Source of the DNA: DASUPK01 sp963774305
GTDB taxonomy: Bacteria; Actinomycetota; Thermoleophilia; Solirubrobacterales; 70-9
Direction: 5' to 3'
NCBI GenBank assembly: GCA_963774305.1
Contig: CAVZEM010000007.1
Span: 124,001 to 188,000, forward strand
Length of the DNA stretch: 64,000 nt
The notes below the pieces were generated by a model. That model searched no databases and was not told where the DNA came from. It saw only the letters and a list, made by a program, of their open reading frames with translations. The position numbers and the translations under genes were made by a program. Positions within the stretch are counted from its first letter, which is position 1, and every line of letters begins with the position of its first letter. Shown piece by piece: positions 47,967 through 58,995 of the stretch.

Positions 47967-48268
47967 CCGCCCCCAACCTCGGGCTGGACGGTGGGGTGGG
48001 CCTTGGCCCACTCGGAGATCTTGCCGGAGCCGACGATTGCCTTGCCCTCATCGAGCAGGAGAACCGGCAGGTTCACCTGCCCCGTCAGCTCCTTCACCTC
48101 CTCACGGCCCTTCTGGCGCTGCCCCCAGGTCCACGGCACGAGCCGGTAGCCCGGCAGGTCGCGGATCTCGTACTCGTAGCCGGCGTCGTCGAGCGCCTTC
48201 GCGGCGCGCCCGCAAGCGTGGCCGATCGCGGCGTGCTTCTCCTTCTGCCCACAGGTGTAGAGGATCAC
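47963..48268 (-). CDS. Glutaredoxin / GST N-terminal-like protein in the purine cluster
   Basis: A 101-residue thioredoxin-fold protein: MILYTCGQKEKHAAIGHACG, RAAKALDDAGYEYEIRDLPG, then WGQRQKGREEVKELTGQVNL with the cis-Pro in NLPVLLLDEGKAIVGSGKIS, ending EWAKAHP. It has Cys6 but no CxxC (CGQK), so monothiol chemistry is possible. The start is GTG at 48268, overlapping the purB stop by four bases. Its stop overlaps purC. It is therefore locked into the purine message, but no link to purine chemistry is known to me. Confidence 0.85.
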   Translation of the reverse strand: MILYTCGQKEKHAAIGHACGRAAKALDDAGYEYEIRDLPGYRLVPWTWGQRQKGREEVKELTGQVNLPVLLLDEGKAIVGSGKISEWAKAHPTVQPEVGGG

Positions 48269-49548
48269 GCCTCAAGCCTACCCAGGCGTGCCATCACCTC
48301 GGGCACGTGCTTCAGATAAGCGCCGTAGTCGAACACGGCATCGAGATCGAGCTGCGGCGCGGCCGCGCCGATGAGCTCGCGGAAGTCCTTGCCCTCGTCC
48401 CAGGCGCGCTGCGCGTTCTCCTGGACGACCCGGTAGGCGTCGTCGCGGGTCGTCCCGGACTCGACCAGCGCGGTCAGCGCGCGCTGGCTGAAGAGGGCCC
48501 CGTGGGTGAGCTCGATGTTCTCGCGCATCCGGTCGGTGTGCACCGTCATCCCCTCCACGATCCGGGTCGCGAGGTGCTGCAGGTAGTCGAGGGCGATCGT
48601 GGCGTCGGGCAGCACGACGCGCTCGGCGCCGGAGTGCGAGATGTCCCGCTCGTGCCAGAGCGCGATGTTCTCGATCCCGACCTGCGAGTAACCACGCAGT
48701 ACGCGGGCGAGCCCGCAGATCCGCTCCGCGAGGATCGGATTCCGCTTGTGTGGCATCGCCGACGATCCCTTCTGGCCCGAGCCGAAGGGCTCCTCGACCT
48801 CGCGCACCTCGGTGCGCTGCAGGTTCCGGATCTCCGTGGCGAAGCGCTCCAGGCCACCGCCGGCGATCGCGATCCGGGCCAGCACGACGGCGTGGCGATC
48901 CCTCGGCACGACCTGGGTGGAGATGTCCTCGGGCACCAGCGCGAGCTCCTGCATCACCCGCGCCTCTACGATCGGCGGGATGGAGGCGTAGGTGCCCACC
49001 GCCCCGGAGAGCTTCCCGACCGCCACCTGTTCGAACGCGTTGGCGAGCCGCTGGAGGTTGCGGTCCGCCTCGAGGGCGAATCCCGCCAGGCGCAGGCCGA
49101 AGGTCGTGGGCTCGGCGTGTACGCCATGGGTGCGCCCGACGCAGAGGGTCTCGGCGAACTCCTTCGCGCGGGTGACCATGGCGTCCCGATAGGCGCGGGC
49201 GCCTCGCACGACGATCTCTCCCGCGTCGACGAGTTGGAGCGCGAGCGCCGTGTCGAGCACGTCGGAGGAGGTGAGCCCGTAGTGCAGCCAGCGCCCCTCC
49301 TCCCCGACCGAGCTGGAGACCACGTCGACGAAGGCGGCCACGTCGTGCCCCGTCGTCCGCTCCCGCTCCTCGACCGCCTCGACGGTGAACGACGCCTTCT
49401 CGCGGACGGCCTTCGCGGCGGCCTCGGGCACGACGCCCTCCGCCGCCCACGCGTCGGTGGCCGCCAGCTCGACCTTCAGCCAGGTCTCCATACGGCGCTG
49501 CTGCGTCCAGACGGCGCCGATCTCCTCGCGTGTGTAGCGGGGGATCAC
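48265..49548 (-). CDS. purB: Adenylosuccinate lyase
   Basis: A 427-residue lyase acting on SAICAR and adenylosuccinate. It has PRYTREEIGAVWTQQRRMET, ERTTGHDVAAFVDVVSSSVG, WLHYGLTSSDVLDTALALQL, VGRTHGVHAEPTTFGLRLAG with the catalytic His, and the signature GSSAMPHKRNPILAERICGL with the catalytic Ser loop. The start is GTG at 49548. Length and motifs are standard. It is followed by the glutaredoxin-like gene (GTGA overlap) and preceded by purE with a 16-nt gap. Confidence 0.96.
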   Translation of the reverse strand: MIPRYTREEIGAVWTQQRRMETWLKVELAATDAWAAEGVVPEAAAKAVREKASFTVEAVEERERTTGHDVAAFVDVVSSSVGEEGRWLHYGLTSSDVLDTALALQLVDAGEIVVRGARAYRDAMVTRAKEFAETLCVGRTHGVHAEPTTFGLRLAGFALEADRNLQRLANAFEQVAVGKLSGAVGTYASIPPIVEARVMQELALVPEDISTQVVPRDRHAVVLARIAIAGGGLERFATEIRNLQRTEVREVEEPFGSGQKGSSAMPHKRNPILAERICGLARVLRGYSQVGIENIALWHERDISHSGAERVVLPDATIALDYLQHLATRIVEGMTVHTDRMRENIELTHGALFSQRALTALVESGTTRDDAYRVVQENAQRAWDEGKDFRELIGAAAPQLDLDAVFDYGAYLKHVPEVMARLGRLEA

Positions 49549-49564
49549 GTACTAAGTCTGACGG

Positions 49565-50041
49565 TCAGGAATTGATGATCCTGACAGCGAGCAACCCGGC
49601 ATTCTTGGCGCCGTCGATCGCCACGCAGCCGACCGGCACGCCGGGCGGCATCTGAACCGCCGAGAGCAGGGCGTCCAGGCCGCCGAGGTTCTTGCCCGAG
49701 ATCGGCACGCCGATCACCGGCAGGTCGGTCTTTGAGGCCGCGAAGCCGGGTAGTGCGGCCGACATCCCTGCGCCGGCGATGATCACCTTCAGTCCCCGCA
49801 TACGCGCGTTCGTGCAGTACTCGCTGGTCGCGTCCGGGTCGCGGTGGGCGCTCAGGACGCGGACCTCGTAGCGGATGCCGTGGTCCTGGAGGGCCTCGCC
49901 GGCGGGCTGCAGCTTGGGCTTGTCGTTCTTCGAGCCCATGATGATCCCGACGAGCGGCGCATCGACCTCGATCTCCTCAAACGCCTCCTCGACCTGGGGC
50001 ATCGTCTCGACAACATCGCCCTCGGGCATCAGCTCCTCCAT
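49565..50041 (-). CDS. purE: N5-carboxyaminoimidazole ribonucleotide mutase
   Basis: A 158-residue class I PurE. After an acidic N-terminal extension of about 28 residues (MPEGDVVETMPQVEEAFEEI) come VGIIMGSKNDKPKLQPAGEA, the GSxSD-like site, YEVRVLSAHRDPDATSEYCT, KVIIAGAGMSAALPGFAAS and LPVIGVPISGKNLGGLDALL. The usual GSxSD is GSKND here, still with the acidic residue. The partner purK is not in the window. It is 8 nt before purD is reached on the upstream side and 16 nt from purB. Confidence 0.93.
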   Translation of the reverse strand: MEELMPEGDVVETMPQVEEAFEEIEVDAPLVGIIMGSKNDKPKLQPAGEALQDHGIRYEVRVLSAHRDPDATSEYCTNARMRGLKVIIAGAGMSAALPGFAASKTDLPVIGVPISGKNLGGLDALLSAVQMPPGVPVGCVAIDGAKNAGLLAVRIINS

Positions 50042-50049
50042 TCGGTCGT

Positions 50050-51330
50050 TTACGCGGCCGCGGCCCGATCGACGGCCCGGGCGGCGATGTCGGTTCGCAT
50101 CTGCTTTCCGCTGAAGTCGATCAGCTCGGCGGCATCGTAGGCACGTCGCCGGGCCTCTGCCGCCGTGGGTCCGAGCCCGGTCACATTGAGGACGCGGCCG
50201 CCCGCCGTGACCACGCCCCCATTGGTGCGGGCGGTGCCGGCGTGGGTCACCTCGACGCCCTCGACAGCCGCCGCCTCCTCCAGCCCGGTGATCACGTCAC
50301 CCTTCGAGGAGGAGGCCGGGTAGCCGGCGGAGGCCAGCACCACGGTCACCGCCCAGTCGTCCCCGAACTCGGCCTCGGCCCCGGCAAGCCCTCCGATCTC
50401 CCGGGAGGCGAGGCAAAGGGCGAGCAGGTCGGAGCCGAGTCGCGGCAGCACCGCCTGGGTCTCGGGGTCGCCGAACCGGCAGTTGAACTCGAGCACCTTC
50501 GGCCCAGCCGCGGTCAGCATCAGCCCTGCGTAGAGGACGCCGTGAAACGGCGTGCCGCGCCGCTTCATCGTCTCGACCACCGGGCGGTGGACCAGGTCGG
50601 CGATCCGCTCGGTCTCGGCTCGGTCGAAGCCGGGCACGGGCGAGTAGCTCCCCATCCCTCCGGTGTTCGGCCCCTCGTCCCCGTCGTGGATCCTCTTGTA
50701 GTCCTGGGCCGGGGCGAGCGGAAGGACGTTCTCGCCGTCGCAGAGCGCGAGCAGCGACAGCTCCTCGCCCTCGAGGAACTCCTCGATCACCACCTCCGTG
50801 TCTCCGAAGCGCTGCTCCTCGAAGAAGACGCCGACGGCCTCGCGCGCCTCGGCCTCCGAGGCGCAGATGATCACGCCCTTTCCGGCGGCCAGGCCATCAG
50901 CCTTGAGCACGGCGGGATAGGAGGCACGGACGATCTCCTCGAGCCCCTCCTCGCGCGAGCGCACCACCGTGTGAGAGGCCGTGGGCACGCCCGCCTCGCC
51001 CATCACCTCCTTGGCGTGGAGCTTCGATCCCTCCAGCCGGGCGGCCTCGGCGCCTGGCCCGAAGGCCGCGACGCCCTCGCGCTCGAGTGCGTCGACCAGC
51101 CCCGCCACGAGAGGCGCCTCGGGGCCGACGATGACCAGATCGACATCCTCGTCGCGGGCGGCGCCGACGAGCGCGTCGACGTCCTCCGCCCCGACCTCAA
51201 GGCACCGCGCATCCTCCGCGATGCCCGTGTTCCCGGGCGCGCAGAGCAGCTCGGGCTTCTGTGGCGAGCGGGCGAGGGCGCGGACGATCGCGTGCTCGCG
51301 CCCCCCTCCGCCGACGACGAGAACCCTCAA
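50050..51330 (-). CDS. purD: Phosphoribosylamine-glycine ligase
   Basis: A 426-residue GAR synthetase of the ATP-grasp fold. It has MRVLVVGGGGREHAIVRALA, LVIVGPEAPLVAGLVDALER, GPGAEAARLEGSKLHAKEVM, YPAVLKADGLAAGKGVIICA, VVIEEFLEGEELSLLALCDG, PLAPAQDYKRIHDGDEGPNT and LEFNCRFGDPETQAVLPRLG. The start is TTG at 51330, overlapping the GYD-domain stop (TTGA), a choice supported by the standard opening. It is followed by purE after 8 nt. Confidence 0.96.
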   Translation of the reverse strand: MRVLVVGGGGREHAIVRALARSPQKPELLCAPGNTGIAEDARCLEVGAEDVDALVGAARDEDVDLVIVGPEAPLVAGLVDALEREGVAAFGPGAEAARLEGSKLHAKEVMGEAGVPTASHTVVRSREEGLEEIVRASYPAVLKADGLAAGKGVIICASEAEAREAVGVFFEEQRFGDTEVVIEEFLEGEELSLLALCDGENVLPLAPAQDYKRIHDGDEGPNTGGMGSYSPVPGFDRAETERIADLVHRPVVETMKRRGTPFHGVLYAGLMLTAAGPKVLEFNCRFGDPETQAVLPRLGSDLLALCLASREIGGLAGAEAEFGDDWAVTVVLASAGYPASSSKGDVITGLEEAAAVEGVEVTHAGTARTNGGVVTAGGRVLNVTGLGPTAAEARRRAYDAAELIDFSGKQMRTDIAARAVDRAAAA

Positions 51331-51608
51331 AGCGCCTTCGCGAAGTCCTCGGCCGGGATCGCGGCGAGGGTCTGGCTGCTCATCGTCCCGCGGGAGCCGA
51401 GCTCGACCGAGACCTTGGCCATCGTCTTCTCATCGGGCGCCTCGACGATCGTGATGAAGTCGTACTGCCCGAGTGTGGCCCACTGCTCCTTGACCGTGAC
51501 CCCGAGCTGTTCTACCTCCTTGTTTACCTCCTGGACCCGCGTCGGGTTGTTCTTGAGCGTCTGAACGCCCTCGGAGGTCAGGTTGGTGAGCATTACGAAT
51601 GTCGGCAT
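51327..51608 (-). CDS. GYD-domain protein at the head of the purine cluster
   Basis: A 93-residue ferredoxin-like protein: MPTFVMLTNLTSEGVQTLKN, NPTRVQEVNKEVEQLGVTVK, EQWATLGQYDFITIVEAPDE, the GQYDFI block being the GYD motif, then MAKVSVELGSRGTMSSQTLA. The ATG at 51608 has AGAAGAGGAG just upstream. The frame extends to an ATG at 51722, but that segment is the palindromic element and 5' leader. It overlaps purD by four bases and is probably the first gene of the purine transcript. Confidence 0.9.
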   Translation of the reverse strand: MPTFVMLTNLTSEGVQTLKNNPTRVQEVNKEVEQLGVTVKEQWATLGQYDFITIVEAPDEKTMAKVSVELGSRGTMSSQTLAAIPAEDFAKAL

Positions 51609-51685
51609 CGCGTTCTCCTCTTCTGGTGGCATGTCCCTGGTGGACCCCCTTTCTTTCACTTTCCGCTCCCGCATGCAATCTCGGT

Positions 51686-51722
51686 GATGGGAGGGTGCGC
51701 CGCAAGGCGCAACCCGTTTCAT
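51686..51722 (+). repeat. Palindromic element, copy 5 (divergent promoter region)
   Basis: Core at 51693-51715: GGGTGCGCC, loop GCAA, GGCGCAACCC, followed by CGTTTCAT. It has the T-A pair, a longer stem by one C-G pair and a GNRA-type loop. It lies between the GYD gene and the methyltransferase. Confidence 0.85.
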
Positions 51723-51762
51723 GCCGGTTGCGCCCGTCCGGATCAGCCGAGATCATTCGGGC

Positions 51763-52413
51763 ATGAGTGAGCACCCGATCTTCGCTCGCTTCTACGACCG
51801 GATGACGGCCGGAACGGAGCGTGCCGGGCTGGGCGAGATGCGGCGAGAGCTGCTCGCCTCGGCGACCGGTCGCGTCCTCGAGCTGGGCGCAGGGACCGGC
51901 CACAACCTCGAGCACTACACCGCCGCGGTCACCGAGCTCGTCATGACCGAGCCTGACCCGCACATGGCTCGGCGCCTCCGAGACCGACTTGTCAATCACC
52001 CCGGCGCGGCCGGGGACGCCAAGGTCGTCGAGGCATCTGCCGAGGACCTGCCGTTCGATGACGGCAGCTTCGACACCGTGGTCGCAACCCTGGTCCTGTG
52101 CACGGTCGCCGACCCGCAGCGCGCATTGGCCGAGGCTCGCCGCGTCCTGGTCGAGGGCGGCAAGCTGCTCTTCATCGAGCACGTGCGCAGCAGTCGTCCC
52201 GGCCTCGCCCGCTGGCAGGACCGGCTGGAACGCCCCTGGGGTTTCCTCGCCGCAGGGTGCCACCCCAATCGCCCGACGGGCCAGCGGCTCGCCGACGCGG
52301 GTTTCTGGATCGACAGCTTGGAGCCGGGCAAGCTGCCGAAGGCACCGCCTATCGTGAGGCCCCTGATTCGCGGGGTGGCACAGCGGCCCACGGGTGTCGG
52401 CTCCTCGGACTAG
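51763..52413 (+). CDS. Class I SAM-dependent methyltransferase
   Basis: A 216-residue methyltransferase from ATG at 51763 (MSEHPIFARFYDRMTAGTER). Motif I is GRVLELGAGTGHNLEHYTAA. Then come LVMTEPDPHMARRLRDRLVN, AEDLPFDDGSFDTVVATLVL and LAEARRVLVEGGKLLFIEHV, the UbiE/phospholipid-methyltransferase-like pattern. GFLAAGCHPNRPTGQRLADA completes the domain. The substrate is unknown. An upstream ATG at 51721 is in the palindromic element and was not chosen. The gene overlaps the convergent enoyl-CoA hydratase-like gene by 4 nt. Confidence 0.9.
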   Translation: MSEHPIFARFYDRMTAGTERAGLGEMRRELLASATGRVLELGAGTGHNLEHYTAAVTELVMTEPDPHMARRLRDRLVNHPGAAGDAKVVEASAEDLPFDDGSFDTVVATLVLCTVADPQRALAEARRVLVEGGKLLFIEHVRSSRPGLARWQDRLERPWGFLAAGCHPNRPTGQRLADAGFWIDSLEPGKLPKAPPIVRPLIRGVAQRPTGVGSSD

Positions 52414-53342
52414 TCCGCCGCAGTCCCGTCCTGCCACGGCAGCAAACCCTCGGCGGTCGCCCAGGGCGACTTGCCATCCGTCTCCACTTGCTTGGTCATG
52501 GCGGACATCTTCTCCTGCGAGGAGTCCGTGGCCGAGGCGACCATGAACCACTTCCGCTCCACGGCCAGGCCCTGTGCCAGTGGCAGTGATGCCCCCTCGT
52601 ACACGGCGCGCTTCAGCGACCGGATCGCCTCCGGCGAGTGCCTCGCGAGCCGCTCCCCCATGTGGATTGCCGCCTCCTTCACCTGGTCGGGCGGGACCAC
52701 GGCGCCGATCAGGCCATGGTCGAGCGCCTCGCGCGGGCTCAGCGTGCGCCCGTCGAGCATCATCTGCAGAGCCCGCCCGACGCCGACCAGCCTCGGCAGG
52801 CGCTGCGTCCCACCAGCCCCGGGGTTGAAGTCGATCGTCATCTCGGGCAGTCCGATCGCGATATCGGCGTCGGCCATCAGCCGGACGTCGCAGGCGAGCG
52901 AGATCTCGCAGCCACCGCCGGTCGCCGGGCCGTTGATCGCCGCGATGAAGACCACCCCCGAGCGGTTCATCTCCAGGAACAGATCGTGGATCCGGTAGAG
53001 CTCGAACACAGCCGCGAGCGGTGTCCGCTCACCCAGCTCGCGCAGGACCGGAATATGCCGCACCGCGCCGGCGATCCTCAGGACGATTGCGGTCAGCCAC
53101 GGCGGCGCCGAGATGCCGGCCCGCTGAACGCTCGCCAGGATCTCCCCGACGTCGTAGTGGGTGATGTACAGGCCCTCGGGCTTGCCCGTGATCACGACCG
53201 CTCCAACCGAGCGGTCGCCTTGGAGCGAGAGAACGATCCGCTGGAGCTCGCGCACCATCTCCGCGGTCATGAAGTTGTGAGGCGGGTGGTCGACACTGAC
53301 CACGAGGACCCGGCCCCGGCGCTCGACGTCCAACATCGGCAT
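52410..53342 (-). CDS. Enoyl-CoA hydratase/isomerase family protein
   Basis: A 310-residue crotonase-fold protein from ATG at 53342. It has GRVLVVSVDHPPHNFMTAEM, VGAVVITGKPEGLYITHYDV, FIAAINGPATGGGCEISLAC with the oxyanion hole, DIAIGLPEMTIDFNPGAGGT, QRLPRLVGVGRALQMMLDGR and EALDHGLIGAVVPPDQVKEA. It is longer than usual through a 40-residue insertion after the first block (ILASVQRAGISAPPWLTAIV). The acyl-CoA substrate is unknown. Frames beyond 53342 are antisense. Confidence 0.9.
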   Translation of the reverse strand: MPMLDVERRGRVLVVSVDHPPHNFMTAEMVRELQRIVLSLQGDRSVGAVVITGKPEGLYITHYDVGEILASVQRAGISAPPWLTAIVLRIAGAVRHIPVLRELGERTPLAAVFELYRIHDLFLEMNRSGVVFIAAINGPATGGGCEISLACDVRLMADADIAIGLPEMTIDFNPGAGGTQRLPRLVGVGRALQMMLDGRTLSPREALDHGLIGAVVPPDQVKEAAIHMGERLARHSPEAIRSLKRAVYEGASLPLAQGLAVERKWFMVASATDSSQEKMSAMTKQVETDGKSPWATAEGLLPWQDGTAAD

Positions 53343-53367
53343 AGGGGGAAGCCTATGCCCGGAAGAT

Positions 53368-54984
53368 CTACGCGTCGAACCCCACGTGGACGTGGTCGCA
53401 GTGGTCGGCCTGCGCAAAGCCGTTGGGATCGGCGGGGCCGTCCGGATCGAAGCAGTAGATGAGCTCGGTCGGCTCCTGGCCCGCGGGCAGAGCGCCGAGT
53501 TGGCGCGCGATCGTGCCGCAGGGTCCGTCGGGAGAGACGTCCGTGCAGGGCACGCCGTCGATTGCGGCGATGTCCATGGCGCGGCCGTAGTAGTGGTTGG
53601 AGACATTGCCGCTCGAGGTGAGCTTGGAATGGTCGGAGCGAAGCGCCGAGATTCGAATCGTGTGCTGCTGGCTGATCGCGCCGAGGATGCCGAGGATCCG
53701 CGGGTCGATGGCCCCGGACTGGATGTCCACCATCTCGAGCGAGTTCGAGAGCTCAACGTTCGCCCAGTTGATCGGGGCGTTGGTCGGGCCGGGCAGCGCG
53801 ACCGCGTAGGCAACCGTCTTCACCTGGCAGCTGCCGGCCATCGACTCAGCGTCCTGCAGCACGGAATCGACGTACCACTCGGCGTGGTTGTGCTGGAAGA
53901 GCCCTGCGCGCAGGTCGCCCGCGGCCCAGATCATCCGGGCCAGGGTCGCCGCCGAGTCCGCCGGGCTCTCGCGCCTGATCTTGCCGTCGCCGTCGCCATC
54001 GACCGCGTACTGCTTCCAGTGGTCCTGGGTGATGCCGAGCGGGCCGACCGAGGAGAGCTGTTTCGCACTCATCCCCTTGCCGAAGTTGGATTCGATCCTC
54101 GCCACCGCGGCGAGCGCCCACACGCCGCCCTGACCGAGGTCGTAGCGGCCGGCCGCGTCCTGGAAGCTCTTCATGTAGTCCTCCGGGATCGACTCGCGCG
54201 ACCCGTCGGCGGGCGAGCAGACGAGTTCCTGCTGCTTCGGGATCAGTGACAGTCCGCCAAGAGCGCCGTTGCCTATCCCGCTGAAGCACGCCGCCCGGGC
54301 CATGACCTCGGCCACGTACCAGTCGGCGTGGTTGTAGGCGAAGACGGCACCCTCCGGGTCCGCGGGCATCCCCGCGGCGCGCAGGTACCGAGCGGCGGCG
54401 AAGATCGCGTCGTTCGGGTTGTTCGGATCCTTGGTCCCGTCGTGGTCGGCGTCCACCCCGTAGGTGGCCCAGGTCGAGGGCATGAACTGCATCCAGCCCT
54501 CGGCGCCGGCGGACGAGGGACCGAGGTTCTGGCCGAAGCCGCTCTCGATTTCGTTGATGGCGGCCAGGATGGACGGGCCGGCGGGACCGAGGTCGTATGC
54601 CTGGGCGGCCGCCTGGTAAATCGGCCCGAGGTACGCCGGGATCGCAACGGGGCCGCACGCGGTGGGCGTCAGCGGGGCGGGCGGCGGTGGCGCCGTGCCG
54701 CCCACCTTCGCCGTGCCCTTCTCGTTCTCGCCGCCCCCCTTCGGCCCCTTGGTGCCGCCGTTGTGGGAGGGCTTGGGCGCCGGCTTCTGGGGCTTGGGCT
54801 GGTGCTTGGGGATCGGCTTCGCCGGCGGGAGCAGCGTCACCGGGGGCTGCGGCTGGCTCGGCGGCTCAGGCGGGTCCGTGGTGGTCGTCGGCGCCGTGTC
54901 GGTCGGCGTCTGCGCCCCGGCCCCCGGAGCGGCGATTGCCGCGCCCACGATCGTCGCCGCGATTGTCGCCCTGATCCGTCCCAT
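53368..54984 (-). CDS. Secreted lytic transglycosylase with two SLT-like domains and an M15-like C-terminus
   Basis: A 538-residue protein from ATG at 54984. A signal (RIRATIAATIVGAAIAAPGA) and a Pro/Thr/Lys-rich linker come first. Then SLT domain 1: AAINEIESGFGQNLGPSSAG with catalytic Glu, GWMQFMPSTWATYGVDADHD. Domain 2: AAVARIESNFGKGMSAKQLS, GPLGITQDHWKQYAVDGDGD. The C-terminal part holds NHYYGRAMDIAAIDG and HCDHVHVGFDA, the His-Asp-His pattern of M15-like peptidases. It would cut peptidoglycan glycan and perhaps peptide bonds. The start overlaps the next gene's stop by one base (TGATG). Confidence 0.85.
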   Translation of the reverse strand: MGRIRATIAATIVGAAIAAPGAGAQTPTDTAPTTTTDPPEPPSQPQPPVTLLPPAKPIPKHQPKPQKPAPKPSHNGGTKGPKGGGENEKGTAKVGGTAPPPPAPLTPTACGPVAIPAYLGPIYQAAAQAYDLGPAGPSILAAINEIESGFGQNLGPSSAGAEGWMQFMPSTWATYGVDADHDGTKDPNNPNDAIFAAARYLRAAGMPADPEGAVFAYNHADWYVAEVMARAACFSGIGNGALGGLSLIPKQQELVCSPADGSRESIPEDYMKSFQDAAGRYDLGQGGVWALAAVARIESNFGKGMSAKQLSSVGPLGITQDHWKQYAVDGDGDGKIRRESPADSAATLARMIWAAGDLRAGLFQHNHAEWYVDSVLQDAESMAGSCQVKTVAYAVALPGPTNAPINWANVELSNSLEMVDIQSGAIDPRILGILGAISQQHTIRISALRSDHSKLTSSGNVSNHYYGRAMDIAAIDGVPCTDVSPDGPCGTIARQLGALPAGQEPTELIYCFDPDGPADPNGFAQADHCDHVHVGFDA

Positions 54985-55739
54985 CAGCCAAGGACCTGGG
55001 CGACCCGCCACTGATCGCCGGTCTTCGTCAAGGTCAGGCGGACTTCGCTGATCGCCCGTAGGCGCACGAGGGAGACACTGGCGGTCACCTGCTGCTTGCC
55101 GGCCGCGCCGAGGACGACGTTCAGGACCCGCGCCTGCGGAACCTTGCCCTTCGAGGGAAGGCGCGGCGGGTCGGCGGCGAGCGACTTGACCAGCGGCTTG
55201 GTCGCTGTCGCCACGAAGGCGGCGTCGGTCTTCTTGTTCGACTTGCCGACCTCATAGCCGACGAAGGCCTGTGCGAACTGCCACGCGACCTGTTCGGGAG
55301 GGACGGAGGCCTTGGTGGGAGGCTGGACGGGCGCGGGCGCCGTATGTCCGGCCGGGATCGAGGGAGCGACTCCCTGGAGGGCGGTGAGGCTGGCGCCATG
55401 CGGCCTCGCCGTGGCCGAGGCCGCGACCGGCACCGACTCATTCGCGGAAGGGTGATCGGCAGCGCTCATCGCACCACCCGCGGCGGCCGCGATCGCCAGG
55501 GTGGCGGCCCCGGCGGCGATCGCCATCCTGGTGTGGTGGCTGCGCTCGCTGAGCGCATCCGCGAGGGGCCACGTGAGCCTGGTCTGGATCAGGCGCTGCA
55601 GGGGCTGCATCCTGCGGCCGGCGCGCGCCAAGGCATCACGCGTGACGTCGCTGCCTCGCCAGAGGACCTTCTCCTCGAGGTCCCAGGCGGCCTCGCGGAT
55701 CGTCCAGCCGGCGTCTTCGGCTTCGATGCGAAGGTTCAC
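54984..55739 (-). CDS. Single-pass membrane protein coupled to the transglycosylase
   Basis: A 251-residue protein. The first 70 residues are cytoplasmic (EAEDAGWTIREAAWDLEEKV; RLIQTRLTWPLADALSERSH). A helix follows (RMAIAAGAATLAIAAAAGGA), then an Ala/Pro-rich linker and an extracytoplasmic domain of about 110 residues (VAWQFAQAFVGYEVGKSNKK; VVLGAAGKQQVTASVSLVRL; RLTLTKTGDQWRVAQVLG) with an NTF2-like look. No family is named. The membrane anchor plus NTF2-like domain resembles conjugation TcpC-type proteins, but no other transfer genes are present. It is translationally coupled to the transglycosylase. Confidence 0.7.
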   Translation of the reverse strand: MNLRIEAEDAGWTIREAAWDLEEKVLWRGSDVTRDALARAGRRMQPLQRLIQTRLTWPLADALSERSHHTRMAIAAGAATLAIAAAAGGAMSAADHPSANESVPVAASATARPHGASLTALQGVAPSIPAGHTAPAPVQPPTKASVPPEQVAWQFAQAFVGYEVGKSNKKTDAAFVATATKPLVKSLAADPPRLPSKGKVPQARVLNVVLGAAGKQQVTASVSLVRLRAISEVRLTLTKTGDQWRVAQVLG

Positions 55740-55792
55740 CCTGGATCAATCGTCTAGGCGAGGCCTAAGCCAGATACCGAGAAGTTGGTTCT

Positions 55793-58393
<2,601 letters not shown>

Positions 58394-58411
58394 CTGGCAC
58401 CATGGTACCGG

Positions 58412-58431
58412 CTTTAGTGCAAAAAGTAAAG
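58412..58431. promoter_or_regulatory. Candidate HspR (HAIR-like) operator upstream of clpB
   Basis: CTTTAGT, then GCAAAA, then AGTAAAG is an imperfect inverted repeat 19-38 bases upstream of the clpB ATG, similar in layout to the HAIR consensus (CTTGAGT-N7-ACTCAAG). A TTGACA on the minus strand (58439-58444) fits a -35 box. hspR is encoded 2 kb away. Confidence 0.45.
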
Positions 58432-58551
58432 AAATCTATGTCAACTAGACTTAGATCCACGCCTGGACCACGAATGGCCGAATTGTGGGTTTACATCCCG
58501 CGGGCGCGCGGCATAGGATCCTCGCGTAGACCGCTCCGGTCAAGGATGGCT

Positions 58552-58974
58552 ATGCCGAGCAACGTCGAGATCTACCAGCGCATTCTGGAGACCTTCAACC
58601 GGGAGGGTGTGGAGGGCGTCATGCCCTACTTCACCCACGACGTCGAGGTCTACGACCCCGACCTGCCCGAGGGGCCCTATCGAGGCCCCGAGGCCGCACG
58701 GCACGTAGTCGATCTCCTCACGAGCGGGTTCGAGGACGTCGAGATCAAGGACTTCCGGCTGCTGCCCGCCGGCGACCGCGTCGTCGCCCTCCTTCACACG
58801 CGCGCCAAGGGCGAGCGCGTCGACCTCGAGGTCGAGACGCGCGACGCGCATACCATCACCTTCCGCCGCGGGAAGATCGCCTACTGGCGGCTCTACCTCG
58901 ATCAGGTCGAGGCGCTCACGGAGGCGGGCCTGGACCCGGAGCTCGCCAGCCCGGAGAGCCGGACACCCTCCTAG
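58552..58974 (+). CDS. SnoaL-like / NTF2-fold protein
   Basis: A 140-residue protein from ATG at 58552, with AAGG at good spacing; ATG at 58546 is an alternative. MPSNVEIYQRILETFNREGV, EGVMPYFTHDVEVYDPDLPE, GPYRGPEAARHVVDLLTSGF, EDVEIKDFRLLPAGDRVVAL and TITFRRGKIAYWRLYLDQVE match actinobacterial SnoaL-like proteins. Function unknown. It is divergent from clpB and 21 nt before the beta-lactamase-like gene. The frame to 58402 runs through the clpB promoter region and was not used. Confidence 0.85.
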   Translation: MPSNVEIYQRILETFNREGVEGVMPYFTHDVEVYDPDLPEGPYRGPEAARHVVDLLTSGFEDVEIKDFRLLPAGDRVVALLHTRAKGERVDLEVETRDAHTITFRRGKIAYWRLYLDQVEALTEAGLDPELASPESRTPS

Positions 58975-58995
58975 TCCGGGCCTTACGCTTCGGGG

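Noticed and set aside
47923..49575. 550-codon plus-strand frame
   Set aside because: Antisense of purB and the glutaredoxin-like gene, both of which have clear motifs.
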